Assembly: GCF_020616555.1 (NCBI RefSeq)
Contig: NZ_CP085173.1
Span: 3,979,501-4,043,500 of the forward strand
Reading direction: 5' to 3'
DNA from: Streptomyces longhuiensis
GTDB taxonomy: Bacteria; Actinomycetota; Actinomycetes; Streptomycetales; Streptomycetaceae
Length of the DNA: 64,000 nucleotides
In this document: piece by piece, positions 43,471 through 52,405 of the stretch
Layout of the letters: each line of letters begins with the position of its first letter
How positions within the stretch are numbered: position 1 is the stretch's first letter
Translations under genes and position numbers: made by a program
The notes under the pieces: model-generated
What the model was told of the DNA's origin: nothing
What the model saw: only the letters and a program-made list of their open reading frames with translations
The model's database searches: none

Positions 43471-44490
43471 TCATCCTTGCCCAACGTTCCCCCTGAACGT
43501 CGACCTGTACGCCCCCGGCGGCACCCCGAGGCCCGCCTGGAAGTGCGCTCTGAGCGACGCGCCCGTGCCGAAGCCCGCCTCCGTCGCGATGCGGTCGACC
43601 GTGTGGTCGGTCTGCTCCAGGAGTTCGCGCGCGCGGTCCACGCGGCGCTGGGTCAGCCACTGGATGGGTGTGAGGCCGGTCTCCTCCCGGAAGCGGCGGC
43701 TGTACGTGCGCACGGACATGGCGTCGTGCGCGGCCAGTTCGGCGAGGGTGAGGGGCTCGGCGAGGCGGGTGAGGGCCCATGCGCGTGACGCGGACGTGGA
43801 CGTCAACCCCTCTGATTCCACGGGGCGTTGGATGTACTGCGCCTGGCCGCCCTCCCGGTGCGGGGGCACCACCGTGCGGCGCGCCACCTCCGCCGCGACA
43901 GCCGCGCCGTGGTCGCGGCGGATCAGGTGGAGGCACAGGTCGATGCCCGCCGCCTCGCCCGCGGACGTGAGGATCCGGCCCTCGTCGACGTACAGGACGC
44001 CGGGGTCCACCGTCACGGACGGGAACGTGCGCGCGAAGAGGTCGGCCGACATCCAGTGCGTCGTCGCGCGCCGGCCGTCCAGGAGCCCCGCCGCCGCGAG
44101 CACGAACGAGCCCGTGCAGATGGAGGCGATGCGGCGGGGGGCGGATGCGCCCTCCGGCCCGCGCAGGGCCTCCGCCAGCTCCTCGGGCAGGCCGCCGGGC
44201 CGCAGGCCCTCGTCCGTCTCGTGCGACGCCGGCACGAGGACCGTGTCCGCCGCCGCCACCGTCGCCAGGCCGTGCTCCGCGTAGATCGGGAAGTCCGCGT
44301 CCGTTCGGATCCTGCCGGGGCGAGGGGCGCAGGTGCGGACGTCGTAGAGGGGCTCGCCCGCCGCGGACCTCGCCGTGCCGAACAGCTGGTGGACCAGGCC
44401 GAGTTCCATGGGCAGGACGCCGTCGCGGACGAGGACGGCGACGGTCCGGCGACCGCCGGGCGCCGGTGCCGCGGGCCTCACGGGAGTCAT
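43471..44490 (-). CDS. GlxA-type AraC-family regulator (DJ-1/PfpI plus AraC HTH)
   Basis: 339 residues. The N-terminal DJ-1/PfpI-like domain (residues 15-185) holds SICTGSFVLAAAGLLDGRRATTHW, shown here at its core ICTGSF. The AraC-type double HTH follows (residues 230-335) with FREETGLTPIQWLTQ and ATEAGFGTGASLRAHF. Such regulators often control a neighbouring divergent gene, here an MFS exporter. The inverted repeat between them is a likely operator. The family name GlxA here is unrelated to the oxidase at 10787. Confidence 0.87.
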   Translation of the reverse strand: MTPVRPAAPAPGGRRTVAVLVRDGVLPMELGLVHQLFGTARSAAGEPLYDVRTCAPRPGRIRTDADFPIYAEHGLATVAAADTVLVPASHETDEGLRPGGLPEELAEALRGPEGASAPRRIASICTGSFVLAAAGLLDGRRATTHWMSADLFARTFPSVTVDPGVLYVDEGRILTSAGEAAGIDLCLHLIRRDHGAAVAAEVARRTVVPPHREGGQAQYIQRPVESEGLTSTSASRAWALTRLAEPLTLAELAAHDAMSVRTYSRRFREETGLTPIQWLTQRRVDRARELLEQTDHTVDRIATEAGFGTGASLRAHFQAGLGVPPGAYRSTFRGNVGQG

Positions 44491-44524
44491 GGCCAGATTC
44501 TTTCACCTCATGGCCATCTGGCCA
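44490..44524. promoter_or_regulatory. Inverted repeat between the AraC-type regulator and MFS gene
   Basis: TGGCCAGAT (44490-44498) and ATCTGGCCA (44516-44524) are perfect 9-bp inverted repeats with a 17-bp spacer in the divergent promoter. A third TGGCCAT copy lies inside. The spacing is compatible with AraC-type or other dimer binding. Confidence 0.6.
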
Positions 44525-44561
44525 GTCGTGGCGGTGGGTGCCTCCGTCACAGGGTGAAGTC

Positions 44562-45854
44562 ATGAAGAACTCCAGCCCCCGGCCGCACCCCCGGAAACCC
44601 GGCTCGCCCTGGACGGTCGCCGCCGGTGCCGCGCTCGCCATCGTCACGGCCGGGGCGTTCAGCACGCTCGCCGGTCTGCTCGTCGGGCCGCTCCACGAGG
44701 ATCTCGGCTGGTCACGGGCGTCCGTCGGGCTCGGCTCGCTCGTGAACATGGTCGTGTACGGGGCGAGTGCCCCCTTCGCCGCGGCGCTCATGGACCGGTT
44801 CGGGATGCGGCGCGTCGCCGTCGGCGCCCTGTGTCTCGTCGGGGCCGGGGCCGGGCTCGCCACGACGATGACCGCGCCCTGGCAGTTCGTCCTGTACTGG
44901 GGCGTGCTGGTGGGCCTGGGGACGGGGGCCACGGCCACGACGTTCGCCGCGACCGTCACCGAACGGTGGTTCGTCGCGCGGCGCGGGCTCGTCACCGGGC
45001 TGCTCACGGCGGCGAGCGTGGTGGGGCAGTTCGTCTTCCTGCCCGTGCTGTCGTGGGTGATCGACGCGTACTCGTGGCGGGCGGCCGCCGCGGCTCTCGC
45101 GCTCGCCGCGGCCGGCGCGCTGCCCGTGGTGGGGGCCGCGGTGCGCGATCCGCGGAACGGGCCGTCCCTGGGGGAGGACGCCGCGCGGCGCGCCCTGCGC
45201 ACGCTCGCCCGCGCCGCCCGCACCGGCCCGTTCTGGCTGCTCGCCGGGACCTTCGCCGTCTGCGGCGCCTCGACGAACGGGGTGATGTGGACGCACTTCG
45301 CGCCCGCCGCCCACGACCACGGGATGCCGGTGACCGTCGCCGCGTCGCTGCTGTCCCTCATCGGGATCTTCAATGTCGCGGGGACGGTGGCGTCCGGATG
45401 GCTGACGGACCGCGCCGATCCGCGCCACCTGCTCGCCGTGTACTACGCCCTGCGCGGCCTCACCCTCCTCGCGCTGCCGCTGCTCCTGACGTCGGCCGTG
45501 GACGCGCCGCTCGTCGCGTTCACCGTCGTCTTCGGGCTGCTCGACGTGGCGACCGTGCCGCCGACGATCGCGCTGTGCCGCGCCCACCACGGGGCGGACG
45601 CGCCGGTCGTGTTCGGCTGGGTGAGCGCCGCGCACCAGGTGGGGGCCGGGGCCGTGGCGTTCGCGGGCGGGATGGCGCGGGACGCCTTCGGCTCGTACGA
45701 CCCGGTGTGGGTGGGCGCGGGCGCGCTGTGCGCGGGGGCGGCGCTCCTCGCGCTGACCGTGCGCAGGCCGCAGGGGCTGCGCGTCACGCCCCCAGCGCCC
45801 GCGACACCGCGTAGATCGCGAGCCCTGCCAGCGAGCCCACCACCGTGCCGTTGA
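44562..45854 (+). CDS. MFS transporter
   Basis: 430 residues with 12 predicted membrane segments. MFS landmarks include DRFGMRR in the loop 2-3 and SGWLTDRADPRHLL in the second half. The N-terminal signature fits the monocarboxylate/oxalate-formate-like branch. AGGGTGAAG lies before the ATG at 44562. Its last 71 bp overlap the convergent DUF445 gene. Confidence 0.85.
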   Translation: MKNSSPRPHPRKPGSPWTVAAGAALAIVTAGAFSTLAGLLVGPLHEDLGWSRASVGLGSLVNMVVYGASAPFAAALMDRFGMRRVAVGALCLVGAGAGLATTMTAPWQFVLYWGVLVGLGTGATATTFAATVTERWFVARRGLVTGLLTAASVVGQFVFLPVLSWVIDAYSWRAAAAALALAAAGALPVVGAAVRDPRNGPSLGEDAARRALRTLARAARTGPFWLLAGTFAVCGASTNGVMWTHFAPAAHDHGMPVTVAASLLSLIGIFNVAGTVASGWLTDRADPRHLLAVYYALRGLTLLALPLLLTSAVDAPLVAFTVVFGLLDVATVPPTIALCRAHHGADAPVVFGWVSAAHQVGAGAVAFAGGMARDAFGSYDPVWVGAGALCAGAALLALTVRRPQGLRVTPPAPATPRRSRALPASPPPCR

Positions 45855-47112
45855 TCCGGATGAACTGCAGGTCACGGCCGATGTGCGCCTCGATCTTCTT
45901 CGAGGTGTGCTCGGCGTCCCAGCCCGCCACGGTGTCCGTGATCAGGGAGGTGATCTCCTTGCGGTACGTCGTCACGACGTACGTGGCCGCGCCCTCGACC
46001 CAGCCGTCGACCTTGTCCTGGAGGCGCGCGTCGGTCGCCATCCGGGAGCCGAGGGAGAGCAGCGAGGCCCGTACGCGCAGCCGCAGCTCGCTGCGCTCGT
46101 CCTCCGCCGCCGCGACGATCATGGCGCGGACCGCGGACCAGGCGGAGGCGATCAGGTCCTGGACCTCGGGACGGGCGATGACCTCGGACTTCAGTCGCTC
46201 GACGCGCGCCCGCGTGTCCGTGTCGGACTGGAGGTCGGAGGCGAAGTCGCCGAGGAAGCGGTCGAGGGCGCCGCGGGCCGGGTGCCCGGGCATGTCGCGC
46301 ATCTCGGTGACGAAGCGCAGGAGTTCCTTGTAGACGCGGTCACCGATCTTCTTGTCGACGAACCGCGGGGTCCAGCCGGGGGCGCCGCCCTGCACCGCTT
46401 CCATCACGGAGTCCCCGTGCCGCACCAGCCAGTCGTGGGCCCGTGCGCAGATGAGGTCCACGGCCCGCTTGTGGCCGCCGTCGGCGACGACCCTCTCGAG
46501 CAGCTTGCCGATGCCGGGCGCGACCTCCTGGGCGTCGGCGCGGCGCGTGATGGCCTCGCCGACGACGGCCTGGACGTCCGAGTCGCGCAGCACGGTGAGG
46601 GCGCCGCGCAGGGCGGTGGCGAGCTCGGCCGTCACCCGGTCGGCGTGTTCCGGTTGGGCCAGCCAGGTGCCGAGCCGGCCGCCGATGCCGACGGCGCGCA
46701 GCCGCTTCCGTACGACGTCGGAGGAGAGGAAGTTCTCCCCGACGAACTCTCCGAGCGAGACGCCCAGCTGGTCCTTCTTGGTCGGGATGATCGCCGTGTG
46801 CGGGATGGGCAGGCCGAGGGGGCGGCGGAAGAGCGCGGTGACCGCGAACCAGTCGGCGAGGGCGCCGACCATGCCCGCCTCGGCGGCGGCCGCGACGTAA
46901 CCCGCCCAGGCGCCGGCGCCGGAGCTCTGCCCCCACTTGGCGAGTACGTAGATGACGGCGACGAGCAGGAGCAGGCCCGTGGCGGTGGTCTTCATCCGGC
47001 GTACGCCGCGCTGCTTCTCCACGTCGGCGGGGCTGAAGGAGCCGGGGCCCGCGCCGAACGGGGCCGGGCGCGTCCCGAATGAGGAGCCGCCCGCGCGGGC
47101 ATGCTCACCCAT
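45784..47112 (-). CDS. DUF445-family membrane protein
   Basis: 442 residues. Two hydrophobic segments at about residues 45-95 include GMVGALADWFAVTALFRRPLG-like text, of which ADWFAVTALFRRP is the family motif, followed by LPIPHTAIIPTKKDQLG. A long helical body and a C-terminal membrane helix (GTVVGSLAGLAIYAVS) complete it. Function unknown. I chose the ATG at 47112; a GTG at 47181 would add 23 residues. Neither start has a strong ribosome binding site. Confidence 0.8.
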   Translation of the reverse strand: MGEHARAGGSSFGTRPAPFGAGPGSFSPADVEKQRGVRRMKTTATGLLLLVAVIYVLAKWGQSSGAGAWAGYVAAAAEAGMVGALADWFAVTALFRRPLGLPIPHTAIIPTKKDQLGVSLGEFVGENFLSSDVVRKRLRAVGIGGRLGTWLAQPEHADRVTAELATALRGALTVLRDSDVQAVVGEAITRRADAQEVAPGIGKLLERVVADGGHKRAVDLICARAHDWLVRHGDSVMEAVQGGAPGWTPRFVDKKIGDRVYKELLRFVTEMRDMPGHPARGALDRFLGDFASDLQSDTDTRARVERLKSEVIARPEVQDLIASAWSAVRAMIVAAAEDERSELRLRVRASLLSLGSRMATDARLQDKVDGWVEGAATYVVTTYRKEITSLITDTVAGWDAEHTSKKIEAHIGRDLQFIRINGTVVGSLAGLAIYAVSRALGA

Positions 47113-47402
47113 GCCCGCTTCGCCCGTTTCCTCCGTATCGCGCGCGGTCGCCTCGCGCTTCCCGTCCTCCACTTCGTCCACTCAGCTCACTCCGCCCGTC
47201 ACCAGTCCGCTCACCCGGAAGTCCCCCGTGTCATCCCTCTCACACATTGTCCCTACCTGACCGACTCCCGGAACGGACGACAAGTTCCCGGCGTCTCAAA
47301 AGGCGGAGGGGGGCACTGTCGGCTTCCTCCCGGCCCATGACGCATCATGGGGTCATCACACCGGAGCCTCGGGGCTCCCGCTGCCCGAGGAGACACCCCC
47401 GC

Positions 47403-48725
47403 ATGACCAAGCGACACGGTTATGCCCTGCTGGCCGCGCTCGCGGCCCTGGTCGTCGTGATTTCGGCCGCCATATATCTGGGCGTCTCCGGTGCCTACGA
47501 CGGCTCGAACAGCACGGTCAGCGCCGGCCCCCGGCACCCGCAGAACTCGGCCGCCCCCGCCTCCACCGGCACCTGGTCGGGCAGTTGGTCGGCCTCTCCC
47601 GCGGGCGGCGAGCCCGGCACCGAGACCGACGGCCTCGCGGGCCGCTCCGTGCGCAACGTCGTGCACACCAGCATCGGCGGCACCAGCGCCCGCATCACGT
47701 TCTCCAACCTCTACGGGCAGCAGCCGCTCAGCATCACGCACGCCTCGGTCGCCGTCGCCGCCGCGCCCAACAGCCCGGCCGCCGCGGCCGGTACGCTGCG
47801 CCGCCTCACCTTCGCCGGCAACACCTCGGTCGTCATCCCGGCCGGATCCCAGGCCATGAGCGACGCCGTGCGGCTGCACGTCCCGCACAACGCGGACATG
47901 CTCGTCACGAGCTACTCGCCCACCCCGTCGGGCCCGGTCACCTATCACCCGCAGGCCCGTCAGATGTCGTACGTCGCCCAGGGCGACCGCGCGGAGGACA
48001 CGACCGGCGCCGCGTACACGCAGCAGACCCCGTACTGGCGCTACGTCACCGCGCTCGACGTGCTCAGCAACGAGTCGAACGGCACCGTCGTCGTGATAGG
48101 CGACTCCCTGACCGACGGCGTCACCTCGACGGTGGGCGCCAACCGCCGCTGGACGGACGTCCTCGCCGCCCGGCTGCGCGACGAGAACGGCGCGGCCCGC
48201 TACGGCGTCGTCAACCAGGGCATCAGCGGCAACCGCATCCTGTCCGACGGCCTCGGCCGCCCCGCGAACAACCCGAGCGGCCTCTCGCGCTTCGACCGGG
48301 ACGTCCTCGACCGGTCCGGCGTCAAGGCCGTCGTGATCGCGCTCGGCATCAACGACATCCTCCGCAACCCGCACCAGAACGACCCCGACAAGATCGTCGA
48401 GGGGCTGCGGGAGCTGACCCGGCAGGCGCACACGCGCGGCCTGCGCGTGGTCGGCGCGACCCTCATGCCGTTCCAGGGCCACCGGGGCTACGAGCCCCGC
48501 CTCGACGGCGTGCGTCAGGCCGTGAACGCGCAGATCCGCTCCGGCAAGGTCTTCGACGAGTTCGTCGACTTCGACAAGGCGCTGCGCGACCCCTACAACC
48601 CGCGCAAGCTCCTGCCCGGATACGACTCCGGTGACCACCTGCACCCGAGCGACTCCGGCTTCCGCAGGATGGCGGACACGTTCAACCTGACGACGCTGAA
48701 GGGGTCGACGCCGGCCGAGCTGTAG
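47403..48725 (+). CDS. Secreted or anchored SGNH/GDSL hydrolase
   Basis: 440 residues. An N-terminal hydrophobic segment (residues 7-28) acts as signal or anchor. The SGNH blocks are visible: VVIGDSLTDG with the Ser nucleophile, QGISGNRI (Gly), LGINDIL (Asn) and DHLHPSDSG (Asp, His). A beta-rich domain (residues 60-215) precedes the catalytic part. It probably cleaves esters outside the cell. The long 290-bp region upstream includes the divergent DUF445 promoter. Confidence 0.87.
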   Translation: MTKRHGYALLAALAALVVVISAAIYLGVSGAYDGSNSTVSAGPRHPQNSAAPASTGTWSGSWSASPAGGEPGTETDGLAGRSVRNVVHTSIGGTSARITFSNLYGQQPLSITHASVAVAAAPNSPAAAAGTLRRLTFAGNTSVVIPAGSQAMSDAVRLHVPHNADMLVTSYSPTPSGPVTYHPQARQMSYVAQGDRAEDTTGAAYTQQTPYWRYVTALDVLSNESNGTVVVIGDSLTDGVTSTVGANRRWTDVLAARLRDENGAARYGVVNQGISGNRILSDGLGRPANNPSGLSRFDRDVLDRSGVKAVVIALGINDILRNPHQNDPDKIVEGLRELTRQAHTRGLRVVGATLMPFQGHRGYEPRLDGVRQAVNAQIRSGKVFDEFVDFDKALRDPYNPRKLLPGYDSGDHLHPSDSGFRRMADTFNLTTLKGSTPAEL

Positions 48726-48736
48726 CGCGCCCTGCG

Positions 48737-49573
48737 CTACCGCTCACGCCTCTCGCGGCGCTCCTCCGCCCGCTCCCACTGGCGCTCGCGCCGCTCCTCG
48801 TGGCGCTCGTGCCGCAGATGATGGCGCTCGGCGTGCCGCTCGTGGTGCCCCTCCAGCGCCTCACGGTGCGCCGCCCTGCGGTCCAGCTTGTCCTGGCGGC
48901 GCTCCTCCTTGAGACGAAGGCGCTCCTCACGCGACACCCTGCGGTCCACGCCGACGCCGCCCATCAGGGCGAATCCCCGTACGACGACCCGCGGGGAGCC
49001 CGGTGAGCCCTCGCCCGACGCCCGGTCGTCGACGCCACCCATGAAACCCAAGCCCTTGACGGCGACGTCCAGCTCCGGCGGCACCTTGATCTGGATCCCG
49101 CCCATGATCGCGAAACAGTTGATGACCACGTCACGGGACGCGAACCGCGCCTCCCGCAGGTCGATCTCACCGCCGCCGAACATCGCGAACGCGGTGAACC
49201 GCTCGCCCACCGTCCAGCGGCCCTTGCGGCCGAACCCGCCGAAGAACGCGAGCGCCCACGTGGACGTGGCCTCCCCGCCGATCCGGGCCCGCCAGTCGAC
49301 CGCGCCCTCGGGCCGCGGCTCCTTCACGAAACTCACCGGGGTCCCCGGCGCCGCCGCGCCCGCCACCGGCAGATCGCGCGTGATCGGCGCCAACTCACCG
49401 TACGTGCGCGCCGCGTACACGGCCTCGAGCCGCTCGTCGAACTCCTCCATGTCCAGGCGTCCCTCGGCGAGGGCGTCCCGCAGGGCCTCCGCGACCCGGT
49501 CCCGGTCGGCGTCGGAGGCCCGCAGCTCGGGCAGGTCGTTCGGCTCGGGGCGCTCAGGGCGTTCGTCCGTCAT
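48737..49573 (-). CDS. DUF1707 (SHOCT-like) protein with LiaF-like domain and His/Arg/Glu-rich tail
   Basis: 278 residues. An N-terminal DUF1707 helical domain (residues 15-70: LRASDADRDRVAEALRDALAEGRLD core) precedes a LiaF-like beta-solenoid domain (about 110-215: repeated F-A-x-x-GG-type strands). The last 60 residues are a His/Arg/Glu-rich highly charged tail. It is the last gene of the ABC-2 operon, 9 bp after the ATPase. Membrane-stress sensing is a guess from LiaF. Confidence 0.78.
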   Translation of the reverse strand: MTDERPERPEPNDLPELRASDADRDRVAEALRDALAEGRLDMEEFDERLEAVYAARTYGELAPITRDLPVAGAAAPGTPVSFVKEPRPEGAVDWRARIGGEATSTWALAFFGGFGRKGRWTVGERFTAFAMFGGGEIDLREARFASRDVVINCFAIMGGIQIKVPPELDVAVKGLGFMGGVDDRASGEGSPGSPRVVVRGFALMGGVGVDRRVSREERLRLKEERRQDKLDRRAAHREALEGHHERHAERHHLRHERHEERRERQWERAEERRERRER

Positions 49574-49582
49574 GGGGTCAGC

Positions 49583-50572
49583 CTACGAGGGCGCGGCCGT
49601 TCCTCCCAGGGATGGTTCCTCCCTGGCGTACATCCGGGCGATCACGGACTCGATGTCCGGCTCCCGCACCGACAGATCCGCCAGCGGATACCCGGCCGCG
49701 ATCTGCGCGACCAGCGGCGCCGCCGACTGCGCGGCCGGGAACGCCAGCCACTGGCGCGGCCCGTCCACCTTCACCACCCGGGTGAACTCCACGTCCAAGG
49801 GCGGAAGTTCACGCTCCAGATCGACGACGAGGGTCCGCTCGCTCTCCCCCACCTGATGCAGGCCGTCGAGCTGACCGTCGTACATGAGGCGGCCGTGGTC
49901 GATGACCATGACGCGCTTGCACAGCTGCTCGATGTCGGTCAGGTCGTGCGTGGTCAGCAGCACCGTCGTGCCGCGCTCCTCGTTCAACTCCCGCAGGAAT
50001 CCCCGCACCTTGACCTTGGAGACGACATCGAGCCCGATGGTCGGCTCGTCGAGGTAGAGCACCTCGGGGTCGTGCAGGAGGGCCGCCGCGATGTCGCCGC
50101 GCATGCGCTGCCCGAGGGAGAGCTGCCGCACCGGCGTGTCCAACAGGCCTCCCAGTTCGAGGAGTTCGACACACCGGTCGAGGTTCTCCCGGTAACGGGC
50201 GTCCGGGATGCGGTACATGCGGTGCATCAGCCGGTACGAGTCGATCAGCGGCAGGTCCCACCACAGCGTCGTACGCTGCCCGAACACCACGCCGATCCGC
50301 CGCGCGAGCCGCGTCCGCTCCCGGGACGGCTCGATGCCCGCGACCCGCAGCCGGCCCGCGCTGGGCGTGAGGATGCCGGTCAGCATCTTGATCGTGGTGG
50401 ACTTGCCCGCGCCGTTCGGCCCGATGTAGCCGACCATCTCGCCGCGCGGCACGCTGAAGGTGAGCGAGTCGACGGCCCGCACCTGATGGCGCTCGCGCCG
50501 CAGCAGCCCCGTCTTCCTGCGCACGTCGAAGACCTTCTCCACGCCGTCGACCTCGATGAAGTCCTCAGCCAT
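49583..50572 (-). CDS. ABC-2 type transporter ATP-binding protein
   Basis: 329 residues. Walker A GPNGAGKST, signature LSLGQRMRGD, Walker B VLYLDEPTIGLD and the His of LLTTHDL are intact. The LSLGQ variant and the C-terminal helix fit exporter ATPases of the NatA/CcmA type. It pairs with two 270-residue permeases upstream (6-bp gap). Confidence 0.88.
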   Translation of the reverse strand: MAEDFIEVDGVEKVFDVRRKTGLLRRERHQVRAVDSLTFSVPRGEMVGYIGPNGAGKSTTIKMLTGILTPSAGRLRVAGIEPSRERTRLARRIGVVFGQRTTLWWDLPLIDSYRLMHRMYRIPDARYRENLDRCVELLELGGLLDTPVRQLSLGQRMRGDIAAALLHDPEVLYLDEPTIGLDVVSKVKVRGFLRELNEERGTTVLLTTHDLTDIEQLCKRVMVIDHGRLMYDGQLDGLHQVGESERTLVVDLERELPPLDVEFTRVVKVDGPRQWLAFPAAQSAAPLVAQIAAGYPLADLSVREPDIESVIARMYAREEPSLGGTAAPS

Positions 50573-50578
50573 ACGTCT

Positions 50579-51391
50579 TCAGCTCCCGGTACTGCGGTAC
50601 GAACGGACACCCGCGCGCCAGGCCAGACCCGCGAGCACACAGCTCCCGGCGGCCACCAGCGGCGGCGTGAAGGCGAGCCACCAGGGCAGCCCGATGGGAT
50701 AGGGGCGGCCGAGCACGTACAGCGCGGGCAGCCAGTTGACGAAGGCCAGCGGCACGACGAACGTCACGCCGATCACGAAGTCCCTGGCGAACACCGTCGG
50801 CGGGTACTGGAGCAGCGTCAGCCCGCCGAACGTGAACGCGCTCTGCGCCTCCGCCGCGTCCTGAGCCCAGAACTGGAACGCCGCCCCCGCCACGTACACC
50901 GCGCCGAAGATCGCCGCGCCGCTCAGCAGCATCACCGGCAGCAGAAGCAGCTTGACGAGCGTCCAGTCGAGGTCCAGGCGCGTCAGCGACCAGCCGAGGA
51001 CCAGGGCGCCCTGGAGGAAACGGCCGAGGCGACGCAGACCGAAGCGGTCCGCCGCCACCTGCACGAGCACCGGCGCGGGGCGCACCAGGAACGCGTCGAG
51101 GGAGCCGTCGCGCACCCGCAGTCCGAGATCGTCGACGCTGCCGAGCAGGAGAGCGGTGATCCCGAAGGAGACGGACGCGGTCCCGTACAGGAACGCGGTC
51201 TCCGCGAAGCTGTAGCCGCCGAGCGAGGTCGCCTGCGAGAACATCATCCAGATCACGACGAAGTCGAGCGCCGTGACAAGGAAGTTGGTGAGGACCGCGG
51301 CCGCGAACGACGTGCGGTAGACCAGGGTGGAGCGGATCCACATCGCGGCGATCAGGCCGTAGACCCGTACGCTCCCGCCGACGTCAGCCAC
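50579..51391 (-). CDS. ABC-2 type transporter permease (DUF990 type)
   Basis: 270 residues from a GTG at 51391. Six predicted helices, with an SVDDLGLRVRDGSLDAFLVRP region that is characteristic of ABC-2 permeases of this class. Overlaps the previous permease by 8 bp. It forms a heterodimer with it. Confidence 0.83.
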   Translation of the reverse strand: MADVGGSVRVYGLIAAMWIRSTLVYRTSFAAAVLTNFLVTALDFVVIWMMFSQATSLGGYSFAETAFLYGTASVSFGITALLLGSVDDLGLRVRDGSLDAFLVRPAPVLVQVAADRFGLRRLGRFLQGALVLGWSLTRLDLDWTLVKLLLLPVMLLSGAAIFGAVYVAGAAFQFWAQDAAEAQSAFTFGGLTLLQYPPTVFARDFVIGVTFVVPLAFVNWLPALYVLGRPYPIGLPWWLAFTPPLVAAGSCVLAGLAWRAGVRSYRSTGS

Positions 51392-52196
51392 CTTGGAGCA
51401 CCACCTTGCGCGTCGCGGAGGACTGGAGGAGGCGGCCCGCGGCGAGCAGGACGACCGCCCAACCCGCCTGGAAGGCGTACGCCATGAGGACTTCGGCCGC
51501 GCCGGAGCGGGCGCCCAGGAGGATGTCCGCCGGCATCTGGAGGAGCGACGCCCACGGCAGCACGCGCGCGATGTCGCCGAGCGCGCCGGGCATCGCGTTG
51601 AGCGGCAGCAGCAGCCCCGTGAAGAACATCCCCACCAGACCGCCGAACTGCAGGACACCCGACCCGTCGAGCAGCCAGAACGCGCTCAGCGCCAGCACAT
51701 AGCGGATCGCGAAACTCACCACCACCGCCAGCACCACCGCCCCCAGGAACTCCAGCCACACCACCGGATCGCCCGGCAGCGCGAGCGGAAAGGCGAGCGC
51801 GCCCACCGTCAGGGGCACCAGGCCTCGACTGAACAACTGGAACGCGGCCCGTCCCAAGTCACCGGCCAGGTACCACAGTTGGAGGTCCACGGGCCGGTAC
51901 AGGTCCACCGCGATGTCGCCGTTACGGATCCGCGCCACCATGTCGACGGCGAACCCCGCGTTGAACATCGACAGGGCCTGCGCGAGCGCCTGCCCGATCC
52001 ACACGTACGTCAGCGCCTGCGCCTGGTCGTACCCGCCGAGCCCCGGCCGCTCGTCCCACAGCGCGAGGTACGTGTACGCCACGATGAACCCGAAGACGGT
52101 GTTCGTGAACACGCCGGCCGCGGTGGCCGACCGGTACGTCGCGTAGCGCCGGAACCCACCGGCCGCGACGGCCGCGTACACCCGGCAGGACCCCAC
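51384..52196 (-). CDS. ABC-2 type transporter permease (DUF990 type)
   Basis: 270 residues, exactly the length of its partner. I placed the start at the GTG 52196, five bases after GGGGGAG; a GTG at 52202 is an alternative. Six helices; the IRNGDIAVDLYRPVDLQ segment matches the cognate motif in the partner. First gene of the operon permease, permease, ATPase, DUF1707. The exported substrate is unknown. Confidence 0.83.
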   Translation of the reverse strand: MGSCRVYAAVAAGGFRRYATYRSATAAGVFTNTVFGFIVAYTYLALWDERPGLGGYDQAQALTYVWIGQALAQALSMFNAGFAVDMVARIRNGDIAVDLYRPVDLQLWYLAGDLGRAAFQLFSRGLVPLTVGALAFPLALPGDPVVWLEFLGAVVLAVVVSFAIRYVLALSAFWLLDGSGVLQFGGLVGMFFTGLLLPLNAMPGALGDIARVLPWASLLQMPADILLGARSGAAEVLMAYAFQAGWAVVLLAAGRLLQSSATRKVVLQGG

Positions 52197-52405
52197 GAAC
52201 ACTCCCCCGCGCTCCCGTCTTCCGTTCCGGACCAAAGCGCAGGAGCCTAGCGGGAGCAGGGAGTACCGTGCCACGCATTTTCCACCCCCTCGGCGCGTGC
52301 CACGCCCCGGCCGCACCACCCATCGATGCCAGAGTGTCCGGCAGGAAGTAAAGAGCCGTACGAGGCGTACGTGACGTACGGAGGGAAACAGGAGTTCCAC
52401 AGGGC

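Noticed and set aside
43400..45373. Very long N-terminal extension of the VOC protein (778-codon frame)
   Set aside because: Low-complexity shadow of the AraC-type regulator and MFS genes. The ATG at 43399 has a good ribosome binding site and fits the family length.
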